64,000 nt of DNA from contig JADJLG010000001.1 in NCBI GenBank assembly GCA_016710235.1, positions 3,337,501-3,401,500 of the forward strand, in the 5' to 3' direction. Both the position numbers and the translations under genes were made by a program. The notes below the pieces were generated by a model, which did no database searches, was not told where the DNA came from, and saw only the letters and a list, made by a program, of their open reading frames with translations. Positions 1 through 9,149 of the stretch are shown piece by piece (the first letter of the stretch is position 1; each line of letters starts with the position of its first letter). Source of the DNA: Saprospiraceae bacterium. Lineage in GTDB: Bacteria > Bacteroidota > Bacteroidia > Chitinophagales > Saprospiraceae.

Positions 1-377
1 GCAGTAGGCAACCAACCCAATCTGTAAGTATAAGCTGCAACAACGAATCCTCGTGCTGCTAGATACTTGGCTGCGGCAGTCACAGTGGAGTCAGATCTAC
101 TACCGGTAATCTGACCATTGTAAAGTGGTGGAAGAAAACTTCCAGTATGCGCAATTAATACGAGGGGTCGGTCAGTTCTTGTATCCCCTTCTGGTTCATA
201 CAAATCGAACTTAAGATCTTCAGGTGCAGGAGTACCGTTCGCAGTTAATACGGTGATGTTGTTACCATACACAAGATTAGGGGTTACTTTCACCCCGAAC
301 ATCGCATCCAGGTAGCGATTTTGCGCTTGGAGGAAGAAGGAACATAATAAAAAAGCAATGGCGTAAATTTTTTTCAT
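1..377 (-). CDS. Exported alpha/beta-hydrolase (carboxylesterase-like), 3' part outside window
   Basis: The gene starts at an ATG at 377 and runs off the left edge, so only about 125 residues are visible. It opens with a clear signal peptide (MKKIYAIAFLLCSFFLQAQ), so the enzyme is exported. After it come a beta-strand segment (RPLVLIAHTGSF), which resembles the oxyanion-hole region of carboxylesterase-like alpha/beta hydrolases, and the segment AARGFVVAAYTYRLGW, typical of the strand and helix before the nucleophile elbow. The catalytic Ser, Asp and His lie outside the window. It sits 27 bases downstream of a TonB-dependent receptor on the same strand, so the two are probably co-transcribed and may handle one substrate. 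In Bacteroidota such proteins often end in a type IX secretion domain, but that cannot be checked here. Confidence 0.75.
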   Translation of the reverse strand, partial: MKKIYAIAFLLCSFFLQAQNRYLDAMFGVKVTPNLVYGNNITVLTANGTPAPEDLKFDLYEPEGDTRTDRPLVLIAHTGSFLPPLYNGQITGSRSDSTVTAAAKYLAARGFVVAAYTYRLGWLPT

Positions 378-404
378 TTTTTAATATTAATGGTTAACAA
401 ATAT

Positions 405-3224
405 TCAAGATTTTTTTAATTCGTAAAGTAATGATATATAAGCCAATCTACCTACTTTAGATCTAACATATGTCTGGAAATTTTTTTGATTGAAAATGTT
501 AGATGCTCCAAGCTTTAAAGTTGTGTTTTGTTTCTTCCACAACCAATTGATCTGTGCATCAGTCAAACTGTAAGTCGGAATAAAGCCGGTAAATTGTGGA
601 GAGCCTTCAAAAAGGAATCCTTGGATCCACTTGTAATTGATATTAAATCCAAAATTGGGAATTCCAAAAACGGATATATCTCTTCCGCTAACTCCAACAT
701 TATACTTGTGTTCAGGGGTATTAAATGCAGGGATGATCGGATCATCTGTTTGAGTAACCAATTTATTCCAACTATAATTTCCTTTTAATGCATAAAATTT
801 TCTAAAATAATAATTAAGCCCTATTGAAAAACCCTGTGAAGTAACCACATCAGTTGCATTTGAACTCACACGATATGCTTGCACAGATGTAGGAGTAGCG
901 GACCCGACAGGAATAAAAGCATCGATACCTAGCTGATAACCTATAAAGTCTTTGTACCGTGAATAATATGCACCTAAGTCAGCAAACAAATTCTTCAAAA
1001 CAGTAGTCCTATAACCTATTTCTATAGTTTTTACTTTTTCTGGCTGTATTGCAGGAATGGAAAAATAAACCAAAGTATCTCTCCTTCCCGTATTGAGAAA
1101 ATCTACAAAGGATTCAACTGTGATGAGGTCATCAATTCCATTGATATTGCCCAATAGAACCGCTCTTCCCACATTGTAATGCAAGTATTGATCGGTAAGT
1201 GTCGGATTTCTGATGGCAGAAGAAAAGGAAATGCGCAAATAATTATTTGCTGAAGGGTTGTAAACGATTGATGCAGCAGGTGAGACTAAGAAATTAAAAT
1301 TTTCGTGTTTGTCCAGTCTTGCCGTAATGTTGAATTTTAGCTTATTGTGCAAAAAGCTAAGGGTAGGTCCTACATAAAATCCATATTCGTAAGTGCGGAT
1401 ATCAGCATTTCCTGTATCCAGCAAAATAGAACCCTTAGAATCCGGAAAATAAACTCTTGCACTTCCGCCGACTGTTATATCAAAATCTGACAAAATTTGA
1501 TTGGCTACAAGATCCTTAAATATATATTCCCCTTGTCCATGAACCAAAGCAGATCTATCGTAAAATTTAGTGCCGTTTTCACTATAAGCAATTTTCGAAG
1601 TGATGGATTCAAAGGCACTATTAAATTCTGTTGATCCGGGTTCATAAAAACTCGCGGTATTGATTATAGAATCGCCTATGTTAGCGAATGTTTGAGTGAG
1701 GAAATGCCACAGATAAAGTGAATCCTGAATTTTACCTAAAAATTCAGATAATGCTTTATTGTATCCTTCAGGATTTCCTATAAAATTGGATGGTTTCGGG
1801 TATCCTTCGATGGATTGTATTTTTGGTTTAATATTGATATTCCAATAATTGATATAATTTTTTGTAAATATATCATTTGACTTGGCGTTGCTTTGTAGTT
1901 TAAGTGCTGTAAAATAAGGATCATATGAATCTCCACTATTTTCATGTGTACCATACAAACGAAGAAACCAATGGTCTCTCTTGATCAATTCTGCCTTATG
2001 TTGGAAAAATAAAATATTCTTGAGCGAATAACGATTATCGCCTTGATAAACTGTTGATCCTCCACCAAAACTGGATGAAAATATCAACTCAGGTGATTCA
2101 AAAACCTTAGATGGTCTTAGTCGAAAATGCAAAGCTGCATTTGCTTTAATGTTATAAGAATGGTAATCTACCAGATCCGTTTCTTTATATCCTTTGCGAT
2201 GGAATATTCCAATTCCAGGATTGGCTGGAGCACTCTTGGACAAATCATTTGAACTCTGATATTCATCGCCATATATATTCACAGCATCGTAACCTCCGGG
2301 GTTGTTCCGATCAGTTTTTGTATCATAAACCGGATCATAATTATCTGCTTCCCAGTCATAAGCTCTCATATGGAACAAATTCAGCTTGTATCCGAAAAAA
2401 TCATGTCCTGATTTGTTTTTCTTTACATCAGCCCATCGAACAGCGTTCTCCACCAAATTGCGCTCACCCAATTTGACACTAACGCTGACACCTTTGTGTA
2501 GAAATGGGTTTTTGGTTTCCATACTGATTACTCCATTAAATGCATTCGGTCCATAGAATGCAGAACTTGCACCTACTATTAGATCCACTTTGTTGACATC
2601 CAATTCTGAAGCGCCCAGAAAATTTCCCAGAGAAAAGTTCAAGCCCGGAGACTGATTGTCCACTCCATCTATAATCTGTAGTGATCGCACGGGACTTGTG
2701 CTATTGAAACCGCGTGTATTAATCACCGTAAATCCAAGAGAAGCCGTGGTCAAATCCACATCTTTTAGCGAACCCAATCCATCATAAAAATTGGCAGAAG
2801 GCGTTTCCTTTATAGCAATTAAATCCATTGATTCAACAGTAAGAGGAGAGGATTTCTGTTTGTCAGAAATGCGCTGACCTTTCACTTCGATGGCTTCGAT
2901 CATCACAGTCTCCTCTTCCAGAGTTAGCTGATGTGATCTTCCCAAATCCGATATAGTAAATTCTGTCGTTTTATACCCACTGTACCGGCATTCAATCTTC
3001 TGCGACCCTGTGCTGCTTAAGTTCAAAATAAAATTTCCTTCATAATCTGTAGCTGTACCGTTAGTAGTACCTTTGACGAGAACCGTTGCTCCTATCAAAG
3101 GCTCACCGGTAATCGCATCCTTTAGTGTTCCTCTTAAATGAGATTGTGCTTGAAGATCTATTCCACAACTGAATATGAAATATATAAATATTACTAAATG
3201 ACATAATATATACCTATTCATCAT
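405..3224 (-). CDS. TonB-dependent outer-membrane receptor with carboxypeptidase-regulatory-like domain
   Basis: A 939-residue outer-membrane transporter. A signal peptide (residues about 1-27, ending CGIDLQAQ) is followed by a CarboxypepD_reg-like domain (about 28-110; LKDAITGEPLIGATVLVKGT). The plug follows (about 120-240; LQIIDGVDNQSP and VDLIVGASSAFYGPNAFNGVI), and the rest is beta-barrel rich in aromatic-ending strands. The last strand ends in YISLLYELKKS. No SusD-like lipoprotein is adjacent, so it is not a classical polysaccharide-utilisation pair. The substrate cannot be told from sequence. The next gene (27 bases downstream) encodes an exported hydrolase, which suggests joint use. 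Two consecutive ATG codons are possible starts. Confidence 0.93.
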   Translation of the reverse strand: MMNRYILCHLVIFIYFIFSCGIDLQAQSHLRGTLKDAITGEPLIGATVLVKGTTNGTATDYEGNFILNLSSTGSQKIECRYSGYKTTEFTISDLGRSHQLTLEEETVMIEAIEVKGQRISDKQKSSPLTVESMDLIAIKETPSANFYDGLGSLKDVDLTTASLGFTVINTRGFNSTSPVRSLQIIDGVDNQSPGLNFSLGNFLGASELDVNKVDLIVGASSAFYGPNAFNGVISMETKNPFLHKGVSVSVKLGERNLVENAVRWADVKKNKSGHDFFGYKLNLFHMRAYDWEADNYDPVYDTKTDRNNPGGYDAVNIYGDEYQSSNDLSKSAPANPGIGIFHRKGYKETDLVDYHSYNIKANAALHFRLRPSKVFESPELIFSSSFGGGSTVYQGDNRYSLKNILFFQHKAELIKRDHWFLRLYGTHENSGDSYDPYFTALKLQSNAKSNDIFTKNYINYWNINIKPKIQSIEGYPKPSNFIGNPEGYNKALSEFLGKIQDSLYLWHFLTQTFANIGDSIINTASFYEPGSTEFNSAFESITSKIAYSENGTKFYDRSALVHGQGEYIFKDLVANQILSDFDITVGGSARVYFPDSKGSILLDTGNADIRTYEYGFYVGPTLSFLHNKLKFNITARLDKHENFNFLVSPAASIVYNPSANNYLRISFSSAIRNPTLTDQYLHYNVGRAVLLGNINGIDDLITVESFVDFLNTGRRDTLVYFSIPAIQPEKVKTIEIGYRTTVLKNLFADLGAYYSRYKDFIGYQLGIDAFIPVGSATPTSVQAYRVSSNATDVVTSQGFSIGLNYYFRKFYALKGNYSWNKLVTQTDDPIIPAFNTPEHKYNVGVSGRDISVFGIPNFGFNINYKWIQGFLFEGSPQFTGFIPTYSLTDAQINWLWKKQNTTLKLGASNIFNQKNFQTYVRSKVGRLAYISLLYELKKS

Positions 3225-3398
3225 TTCTTAGCTTGGTTTTGTTTGATTCAGCAACGCAAAGTAAAGTATTCTGCTGAATTTGCGCCTTTTTTCAATAAAA
3301 TTAATTGCGGATCAGTGATCGGACTTCCCTTTTATCATGTAAAAGCCTAGTATTGCATTTGGTATTTTTGGAAATTTCCGTATTTTATTTGGTAGAAA

Positions 3399-4307
3399 CT
3401 AGTTCATTTTTTCGCGATTTTCAAATCGGATGAACCAGGCTAATTTATATAACTTGAACAGGTAAATTGAAGGTCTTTTATTCAATAATCGATCATTAAT
3501 TTTACTTTCAAAACAACCAAAAAACCACAGGTAAACTTTGTCCATTCGGAGCAATTTGAGTCGACTTCCGATAGTTTCCAGTTTGCTGCCTAAAAATTGC
3601 TTTTTCACTGAATTAAGCATGACAAGTTGCTTGACGGATTCTCTAGTTTTAGAAAGAAAGATTTCTGTATTTTCCAGACCATCATGCTTTACCGGATTTG
3701 GTATATGTTGTATTCTAATATTGGCTTTCTTTAGTTGATTTGCCCAGAGTGTATCTTCGTGACCATACGCAATAAGTTGTGGATCAAATGGAATTTTCAA
3801 GATGATCTCGCGATCACATAAAAAATTATTGCTATGAAAGCTAAGGTATTCATCTTTGTTTCGTTCATCTTCATTAAGTGCCTCACTTTTAATACCAGTT
3901 AACCAGTGTAAATAGTAAGATTTTGTAGGTTCATTACCATATGAGGTACCACCATAAATAACGCGATCCGGATATTGGGCTTTTGCATGGATATAGTTGC
4001 TTATGAAACTCAAATCAAGGAGCCTTGAATCGCAATCCAAGTACAAGAGAGTTTCGTATCGTGCCAATGCAGCTAATTTATTTCTAGTAACTGATCTACC
4101 TAAATTACTTTCATTCTCGTAGTAAAAAATGCGATCATCGATATCAATATTTTCCTTATTCCCAATTTTAAATTCCTTGTCTGAAAAATCATCCAAACAA
4201 ATAATTTCGTAATCCCCAATTGGTATTTGGTTGCAAGATTGAGTCAATTCTTCTACCAAAGGATGTAAACTGCGCTGGTAAACTGGCAATAATATGGACA
4301 ATCCCAT
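3399..4307 (-). CDS. Family 2 glycosyltransferase
   Basis: A 302-residue cytoplasmic protein beginning directly with the GT-A nucleotide-binding fold: MGLSILLPVYQR, then EIICLDDFSD (acidic residues for nucleotide binding) and TLLYLDCDSRL, the metal-binding DxD-like motif at about residues 93-98. A later segment (YGHEDTLWANQLKKANIRIQHIPNP) matches the ED acceptor/base region of family 2 enzymes. No membrane segment is evident. It stands alone, divergent from the menaquinone genes, and its acceptor is unknown. A TAacTTTG box ends four bases before the ATG, so the mRNA may be nearly leaderless. Confidence 0.85.
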   Translation of the reverse strand: MGLSILLPVYQRSLHPLVEELTQSCNQIPIGDYEIICLDDFSDKEFKIGNKENIDIDDRIFYYENESNLGRSVTRNKLAALARYETLLYLDCDSRLLDLSFISNYIHAKAQYPDRVIYGGTSYGNEPTKSYYLHWLTGIKSEALNEDERNKDEYLSFHSNNFLCDREIILKIPFDPQLIAYGHEDTLWANQLKKANIRIQHIPNPVKHDGLENTEIFLSKTRESVKQLVMLNSVKKQFLGSKLETIGSRLKLLRMDKVYLWFFGCFESKINDRLLNKRPSIYLFKLYKLAWFIRFENREKMN

Positions 4308-4311
4308 CTAA

Positions 4312-4319
4312 CAAAGTTA
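4312..4319 (-). promoter_or_regulatory. Putative -7 element (TAacTTTG) of the glycosyltransferase gene
   Basis: On the minus strand TAACTTTG matches the Bacteroidota -7 consensus TAnnTTTG and lies 4 bases before the ATG at 4307. No good -33 TTTG is seen at the usual distance, so support rests on the -7 box and its position. Confidence 0.4.
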
Positions 4320-4387
4320 CGAAAAAACAAGCTGGTCGATCAACAGAAAGACTTCAGGGTTGTTTAAAGGCATAAAAAATATCCTCA

Positions 4388-5575
4388 TTGAACTATAGCG
4401 CAGATTTCCTCCATCAAACTCACTCTGATAAACGATTGTATGCCATTGCTGAAAAAGTAAAAACAAATCAGAGGATCGACACCGAAGACTGTCTTTATCT
4501 GTATCAGAGAGCATCATTGTCATTGTTAGGTTCTCTAGCAAATGACATTCGCGAAAGAAAGCATGGAGCTAAAACTTTTTTCAATAAAAATTTTCACATC
4601 GAACCTACCAATGTTTGTGTATATTCTTGTAGTTTCTGTTCGTACTCTCGACTGATCAAAAATAGGATTGATGGCTGGGAATACAGTTTTGAAGATATCA
4701 TGTCGCAGGTGAAAGCATACGATGGAATTCCCGTAACTGAAGTGCACATTGTAGGAGGAGTGCTGCCTCAGTATGATGTAGCTTTTTACACGAATTTATT
4801 CAAAGCCATCAAACTGCACAGGCCTGACTTACATATTAAAGCGTTGACACCTGTTGAATATCATTATATATTTAAAAAAGGAAAACTCAGTTATCAAGAT
4901 GGAATGCATCTCATGAAAGAATCCGGTCTGGATAGCATGCCAGGAGGAGGTGCAGAAATTTTTGATGAAACGATCCGCGAAAAAATTGCAGGAGGCAAAT
5001 GCTCTTCAGATCAATGGCTGGAGATCCACAGGATCTGGCACAATATGGGAATGAAGAGTAATGCGACAATTCTCTATGGACATATCGAAAGTTATGAACA
5101 TAGAGTAGACCATCTCAATAGATTGCGAATACTTCAGGATGAGACCCTCGGTTTTCAGGCGTTTATTCCTCTAAAATTCAGAAATAAAGACAACGAAATG
5201 TCGCACCTCCCTGAAGTGAGTACAATTGAAGATTTAAGGAACTATGCAATCTCCAGAATATTTCTGGACAACTTTGATCATATCAAGTCTTACTGGCCTA
5301 TGATCGGTAGGAGTAACGCTCAACTAGCCTTACAGTTCGGCGTTGACGATATTGATGGAACCATCGACGACAGCACCAAGATATACAGTCTGGCAGGGTC
5401 AGAAGAGAAATCGCCTATAATGACCACTTACGAACTTGTAAATTTAATTCGCCAGATAGATCGTCAGCCTATAGAACGTGATTCGCTTTATAATGAGCTC
5501 AAAAATTATTCAGATGTGGAATTTGATGAAGAACCAAGAGTGAGAGCTTATACAGCTCTAAATGTTATACAGTAG
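4388..5575 (+). CDS. mqnE: Aminofutalosine synthase (menaquinone biosynthesis)
   Basis: A 395-residue radical SAM enzyme of the futalosine pathway. It joins 3-[(1-carboxyvinyl)oxy]benzoate to SAM-derived adenosyl to give aminofutalosine. The [4Fe-4S] cysteines are visible in CVYSCSFC (C77, C81, C84; CX3CX2C). The MqnE-type motif MPGGGAEIFDE occurs at about residue 190, followed by the conserved ATILYGHIES and FIPLKFRN. The length fits the family. The start is a TTG: an in-frame stop lies at 4373-4375 and no ATG occurs before the conserved region. It heads a three-gene run with a histidine phosphatase and MqnA. MqnE uses the product of MqnA, so two consecutive pathway steps are encoded together. 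MqnB, MqnC and MqnD are not in the window. Confidence 0.93.
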   Translation: MNYSADFLHQTHSDKRLYAIAEKVKTNQRIDTEDCLYLYQRASLSLLGSLANDIRERKHGAKTFFNKNFHIEPTNVCVYSCSFCSYSRLIKNRIDGWEYSFEDIMSQVKAYDGIPVTEVHIVGGVLPQYDVAFYTNLFKAIKLHRPDLHIKALTPVEYHYIFKKGKLSYQDGMHLMKESGLDSMPGGGAEIFDETIREKIAGGKCSSDQWLEIHRIWHNMGMKSNATILYGHIESYEHRVDHLNRLRILQDETLGFQAFIPLKFRNKDNEMSHLPEVSTIEDLRNYAISRIFLDNFDHIKSYWPMIGRSNAQLALQFGVDDIDGTIDDSTKIYSLAGSEEKSPIMTTYELVNLIRQIDRQPIERDSLYNELKNYSDVEFDEEPRVRAYTALNVIQ

Positions 5576-5579
5576 AGGA

Positions 5580-6191
5580 ATGAAACACAATTTGTACTTC
5601 ATCAGACATGGAGAAACCGACGAAAACGTCAAGAGAATAGTTCAAGGTTGTGGTGTGGATTCAGTACTGAATGAAAATGGATTGAACCAAGGAAAAAAAT
5701 TTTACGAACATTACAAAAATATTGGCTTCAAGAAGATGTATTGTTCAGCCCTGAAAAGAACCTATCAGACGATTCAATCTTTTGAAAAATCGCATGGTAA
5801 AATACAATCCGATCGGAGGTTAAACGAGATCTCATGGGGAGAACACGAAGGAAAATCAGGCGGAGAAGAATTCATGCGCAAGTATTTTTCTGTCATTAAC
5901 TCCTGGAAATCTGGTGATTATACTGCAAAAGCAATTGGTGGCGAAAGTGCAGAAGAATTGGAAGCCAGATGTAAAAGTTTTTTGGATGATCTGGATTATC
6001 ATCCCGGAGGGCATACTTTAATCTGTACACATGGTAGGACCATCAGGGTTTTTGCGTGCATACTGCAAAACTTGCCACTTTCGGAAATGGAAAATCTGGC
6101 ACAGAAGAATACAGGTCTTTATCTATTCTCAGGTGATCGAAATCAAATGGAATGCACGATCAACCATAGTTTAAGTCACCTGAATGATTGA
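5580..6191 (+). CDS. Histidine phosphatase superfamily protein
   Basis: A 203-residue protein of the phosphoglycerate-mutase-like branch of the histidine phosphatases. The phosphate-accepting RHGETDEN motif is at residues 9-16 (His10), the second catalytic segment is WGEHEG, and the late catalytic histidine is in LICTHGRTIR. I chose the ATG at 5580, which puts the first strand (HNLYFIRHGE) at the very N-terminus as usual. An upstream in-frame ATG at 5562 would overlap mqnE by 14 bases. It lies between mqnE and mqnA and overlaps mqnA by 8 bases, so it belongs to that operon. The substrate is unknown; a phosphorylated metabolite linked to the futalosine route is possible but is only inferred from position. 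Confidence 0.88.
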   Translation: MKHNLYFIRHGETDENVKRIVQGCGVDSVLNENGLNQGKKFYEHYKNIGFKKMYCSALKRTYQTIQSFEKSHGKIQSDRRLNEISWGEHEGKSGGEEFMRKYFSVINSWKSGDYTAKAIGGESAEELEARCKSFLDDLDYHPGGHTLICTHGRTIRVFACILQNLPLSEMENLAQKNTGLYLFSGDRNQMECTINHSLSHLND

Positions 6192-6915
6192 AATTCCCCA
6201 AATTGTAGCTGTGCAATATCTCAATACAGCACCGATGTTATTTGGACTGCAAGAGCACCCTCAATTCGAGGATATGAAGTTAATCACTGGAACTCCGGCA
6301 TTTTGTGCAGAGATGTTATTGCAACAGGAAGCGTGCATTGCACTGATCCCTGTTGGTTCATTGTCAGACTTCGAACAAGCTCATATCATTTCTGATTATT
6401 GCATAGGATGCGATGGTGCTGTCGAAACCGTTGGAATATGGAGTAATAAAGATTTGGACGAAATTCGATCCATTAAGCTTGACGCCGCTTCCCGCACTTC
6501 CAATCTTCTCGCACAAATCATTGTACGGCAATTTTGGAAAAAAGATATAATTTTTACTGATGCAGATGCTGATGCAGAAGTTGTAATTGGAGACAGGACA
6601 TTTGAATTGGAGGACAAGTATAAGTTTATGTGGGATCTGGGGAGTGAATGGAAGCACTTTACAAATTTGCCATTCGTCTTTGCAGTTTGGGCTTCTCTTC
6701 AACCTGTTAGTCTTGAGTTCTCGGAAGTTTTCAATGAAGCTTTAAGCAATGGGATCCAAAACCTACATCAATGGTCTTACAAAACCAATTTGGATCATTC
6801 AACACTGATGAAATATTTGGGTCATTCGATTTCCTTTCCTTTAGATGATTTGAAAAAAAGAGCACTCCTTCAATTTCTGAAAATGAATCAAATTCAAACC
6901 CAGCTCTACTTTTGA
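6184..6915 (+). CDS. mqnA: Chorismate dehydratase (menaquinone biosynthesis)
   Basis: A 243-residue protein with the periplasmic-binding-protein-like fold of MqnA, which dehydrates chorismate to 3-[(1-carboxyvinyl)oxy]benzoate, the first committed step of the futalosine pathway. Family signatures are VQYLNTAPMLFGL near the N-terminus, LIPVGSLSDF, CIGCDGAVETVGIWS, KLDAASRTSNLLAQII and LPFVFAVWAS. There is no signal peptide, in agreement with a cytoplasmic enzyme. The ATG overlaps the end of the phosphatase gene, so translation is probably coupled. With mqnE two bases of the same pathway are covered, which makes the assignment firm. Confidence 0.93.
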   Translation: MIEIPQIVAVQYLNTAPMLFGLQEHPQFEDMKLITGTPAFCAEMLLQQEACIALIPVGSLSDFEQAHIISDYCIGCDGAVETVGIWSNKDLDEIRSIKLDAASRTSNLLAQIIVRQFWKKDIIFTDADADAEVVIGDRTFELEDKYKFMWDLGSEWKHFTNLPFVFAVWASLQPVSLEFSEVFNEALSNGIQNLHQWSYKTNLDHSTLMKYLGHSISFPLDDLKKRALLQFLKMNQIQTQLYF

Positions 6916-7100
6916 TAGTAAGCTCACATTAAATCGAATTCGCATATCTAAAAACAGTCCCTGGTGCGAAATTATATATATAAATTATATTTAATGTATA
7001 ATAAATTGGTCATAAATTAGTTGCCCAATGAAAAAAAGCTTAGAAAAGTCTTTCGTTTCATCTAAAATGAAGATTTTTGTGCCAGCTTTTCATTTGAATT

Positions 7101-8543
7101 GTGGTCAATCAACCTGTAAAAATCAAAACTCCAATCCCGTCGCATGATCCTCAAGCGGTGTGGGATGGCATATTAGCAGAAGTCAAGCTACAACTGGAAG
7201 AATCGGAATTTACGCGTTGGTTTTCGTCTATAAAACCAATTAAAATAGAAAATACCTCACTCACTATTGAAGTCCCCAATCAGTTTGTTTATGAAAGACT
7301 CGAAAGCAATTATCTGGATCTTTTGCGCAAGGGGATAAAAAAAGCGCTTGGTCCAACAGGTAAATTGGAATATAAGTTGGTCATGCAGGGTATTAAACAA
7401 AATAATGCCTCTTCCACCATTAAAAACAACAGCCAAAATCTTGAAAAAATACCGTTGAGTGCTTACAACCCGTTTGTAATCCCCGGTATTAGAGATTATA
7501 AAATCGACTCAAACCTGAATGAAAATTATACTTTCGATAATTTTATTGAAGGTGATTGTAATCGGGTGGCCAGACAGGCGGGTATCAATATCACCAAGAA
7601 TCCTGGAAAGCTGTTCAATCCTCTGATAGCATATGGGGACACAGGTCTAGGTAAAACCCATTTGGCTCATGCTATTGGGAATGGATTACTCAAGAATTTT
7701 CCAGATTTTAAGGTTGTATACATCAGTACAGATAAATTTACCAATCAATTTATCTTGGCTGTAAAAAATAATGCTGCAAATGAATTTGCTCATTATTTCA
7801 ATAATGTAGATGCATTATTGATTGACGATATACATTTCTTTGCGGGCAAAACTGGAACTCAGGAAGTTTTTTTCCATCTTTTCAATCATTTGCAACAGCA
7901 GGGCAAGCAAATCGTCATGACTTCTGATAAATCGCCAAAAGATCTCAATGAGATAGAAGACCGGTTAATTAGCAGGTTCAAATGGGGACTCACCATAGAG
8001 TTAGGCAGTCCTGATTATGAAACGAGAATGGCTATTCTGCTCTCAAAAATGGAAAAACTCAATATTCAATTGCCTGAAAATGTGAGGGATTACTTGTGCC
8101 AAAACGTAAAAACGAATATCAGAGAAATTGAAGGTATGCTTATCAGTCTTATTGCCCAATCCAGTCTAAACAAAAGAGCGATAGACATTCCCCTTGCTGA
8201 AGAAATTTTACAAGAGTATTGTACTCAAATTATCCAAGGTATCAGCATGGAGGATATCATCAAAATCATTTGTGAGACTCAAAAAATCAATCCGGAACTG
8301 TTGATGAGCAGGTCCAGAAAAGGTAAAATTGTCCAATCCAGGCATCTCGCTATGTATTTTTGCCGAAAATATGTGGCCAATGTCAGCCTGAAAGCTATCG
8401 GGGATTATTTTGGTGGAAAAGACCATAGTACGGTAATCCACGCTTGCAAATCTGTAGAAAATATGCTTGTGACAGATCCGCTTTTAAAGAGCCTTGCTCA
8501 AGAAATTGAAAAGAAAATTGTAAAATCTTTGAGAGTAAAATAG
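7101..8543 (+). CDS. dnaA: Chromosomal replication initiator DnaA
   Basis: A 480-residue AAA+ initiator. Domain I (about residues 18-95) contains FTRWFSSIKPI. Domain III has Walker A GDTGLGKTH (179-187), Walker B LLIDDIHF (239-246) and the sensor segment RLISRFKWGL. Domain IV carries the DNA-binding signature near the end (AIGDYFGGKDHSTVIHAC). The start is GTG at 7101; a nearby ATG at 7067 is out of frame. Upstream (about 6968-7020) is an AT-rich stretch, but no convincing cluster of DnaA boxes was found, and dnaN and recF do not follow. An origin is therefore not called here. Confidence 0.97.
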   Translation: MVNQPVKIKTPIPSHDPQAVWDGILAEVKLQLEESEFTRWFSSIKPIKIENTSLTIEVPNQFVYERLESNYLDLLRKGIKKALGPTGKLEYKLVMQGIKQNNASSTIKNNSQNLEKIPLSAYNPFVIPGIRDYKIDSNLNENYTFDNFIEGDCNRVARQAGINITKNPGKLFNPLIAYGDTGLGKTHLAHAIGNGLLKNFPDFKVVYISTDKFTNQFILAVKNNAANEFAHYFNNVDALLIDDIHFFAGKTGTQEVFFHLFNHLQQQGKQIVMTSDKSPKDLNEIEDRLISRFKWGLTIELGSPDYETRMAILLSKMEKLNIQLPENVRDYLCQNVKTNIREIEGMLISLIAQSSLNKRAIDIPLAEEILQEYCTQIIQGISMEDIIKIICETQKINPELLMSRSRKGKIVQSRHLAMYFCRKYVANVSLKAIGDYFGGKDHSTVIHACKSVENMLVTDPLLKSLAQEIEKKIVKSLRVK

Positions 8544-8557
8544 TTTTTATAATTTTG
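8528..8557 (+). promoter_or_regulatory. Promoter for tRNA-Ser(GCT), overlapping the end of dnaA
   Basis: TTTG at 8528-8531 and TAATTTTG at 8550-8557 are separated by 18 bases, matching the Bacteroidota housekeeping promoter. The -33 element lies within the last codons of dnaA. Transcription would start near 8563, leaving a leader of about 65-70 bases before the tRNA. Confidence 0.6.
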
Positions 8558-8631
8558 CGGTCACTTTTGCTGAAGAGTAAAAGCAAATGATGGGTGGAAA
8601 GCAAATTATCAGGCATTCAACCGATCATCGA

Positions 8632-8721
8632 GGTGAGGTGGGTGAGTGGCTGAAACCAGCGGTTTGCTAAACCGCCGTACGCTGTTAAGGTGTACCGAGG
8701 GTTCAAATCCCTCCTTCACCG
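8632..8721 (+). tRNA. tRNA-Ser (anticodon GCT)
   Basis: A 90-base class II tRNA. The acceptor stem is GGTGAGG with CTTCACC (one G.T pair), the anticodon arm is CGGTTTGCTAAACCG with GCT in the loop, a long variable arm follows, and the T arm is GGGTTCAAATCCC. CCA is not encoded. Confidence 0.95.
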
Positions 8722-8808
8722 CTTACAGATCATAAATAATCAGAAGGGTCAATACCCACTATAAACCTTCTGAAATGGTAATAGCTTCATTGCAATACCA
8801 AATTTTTT

Positions 8809-8883
8809 CGGGGCGTAGCGCAGTCCGGTTAGCGCACCTGCTTTGGGAGCAGGGGGTCGAGAGTTCGAATCCCTCCGCCCCGA
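8809..8883 (+). tRNA. tRNA-Pro (anticodon TGG)
   Basis: A 75-base tRNA with a perfect acceptor stem CGGGGCG/CGCCCCG, an anticodon arm CTGCTTTGGGAGCAG giving TGG, and a T arm with GTTCGAAT. No CCA is encoded. It follows tRNA-Ser(GCT) by 87 bases and may share its transcript, which would end at the hairpin just downstream. Confidence 0.95.
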
Positions 8884-8892
8884 CTCAAAAAG

Positions 8893-8919
8893 AGGAGTAT
8901 CATAAGATGCTCCTTTTTT
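8893..8919 (+). terminator. Intrinsic terminator after tRNA-Pro
   Basis: A 9-bp stem AGGAGTATC/GATGCTCCT (one wobble) with an ATAA loop is followed by a T-run, ten bases after the tRNA. Confidence 0.85.
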
Positions 8920-9149
8920 ATTTTACCCAAATTTTGTATCTGTTATTGGGTGAATTAAATTTTCCTTCAACAAGCATAAAATTAAAATTCTGGATTAACC
9001 ATCCAACTTACCCAATCGAATTGAAATAGTGCATATTCCGCTAAGAAGTATATACTTAGATCTTACCGAAAATTAAAATAAGCCGTGCCAATTGAAATTT
9101 AATACCGTCTGAACAGACTACTTTTCTTGACTAATGAGTCCGGACTATG

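Noticed and set aside
6960..7020. AT-rich stretch before dnaA as a replication origin
   Set aside because: No cluster of DnaA boxes and no dnaN or recF nearby.
8775..9029. Open frame covering tRNA-Pro and its terminator
   Set aside because: It is explained by the tRNA gene and hairpin inside it; no protein-like composition.
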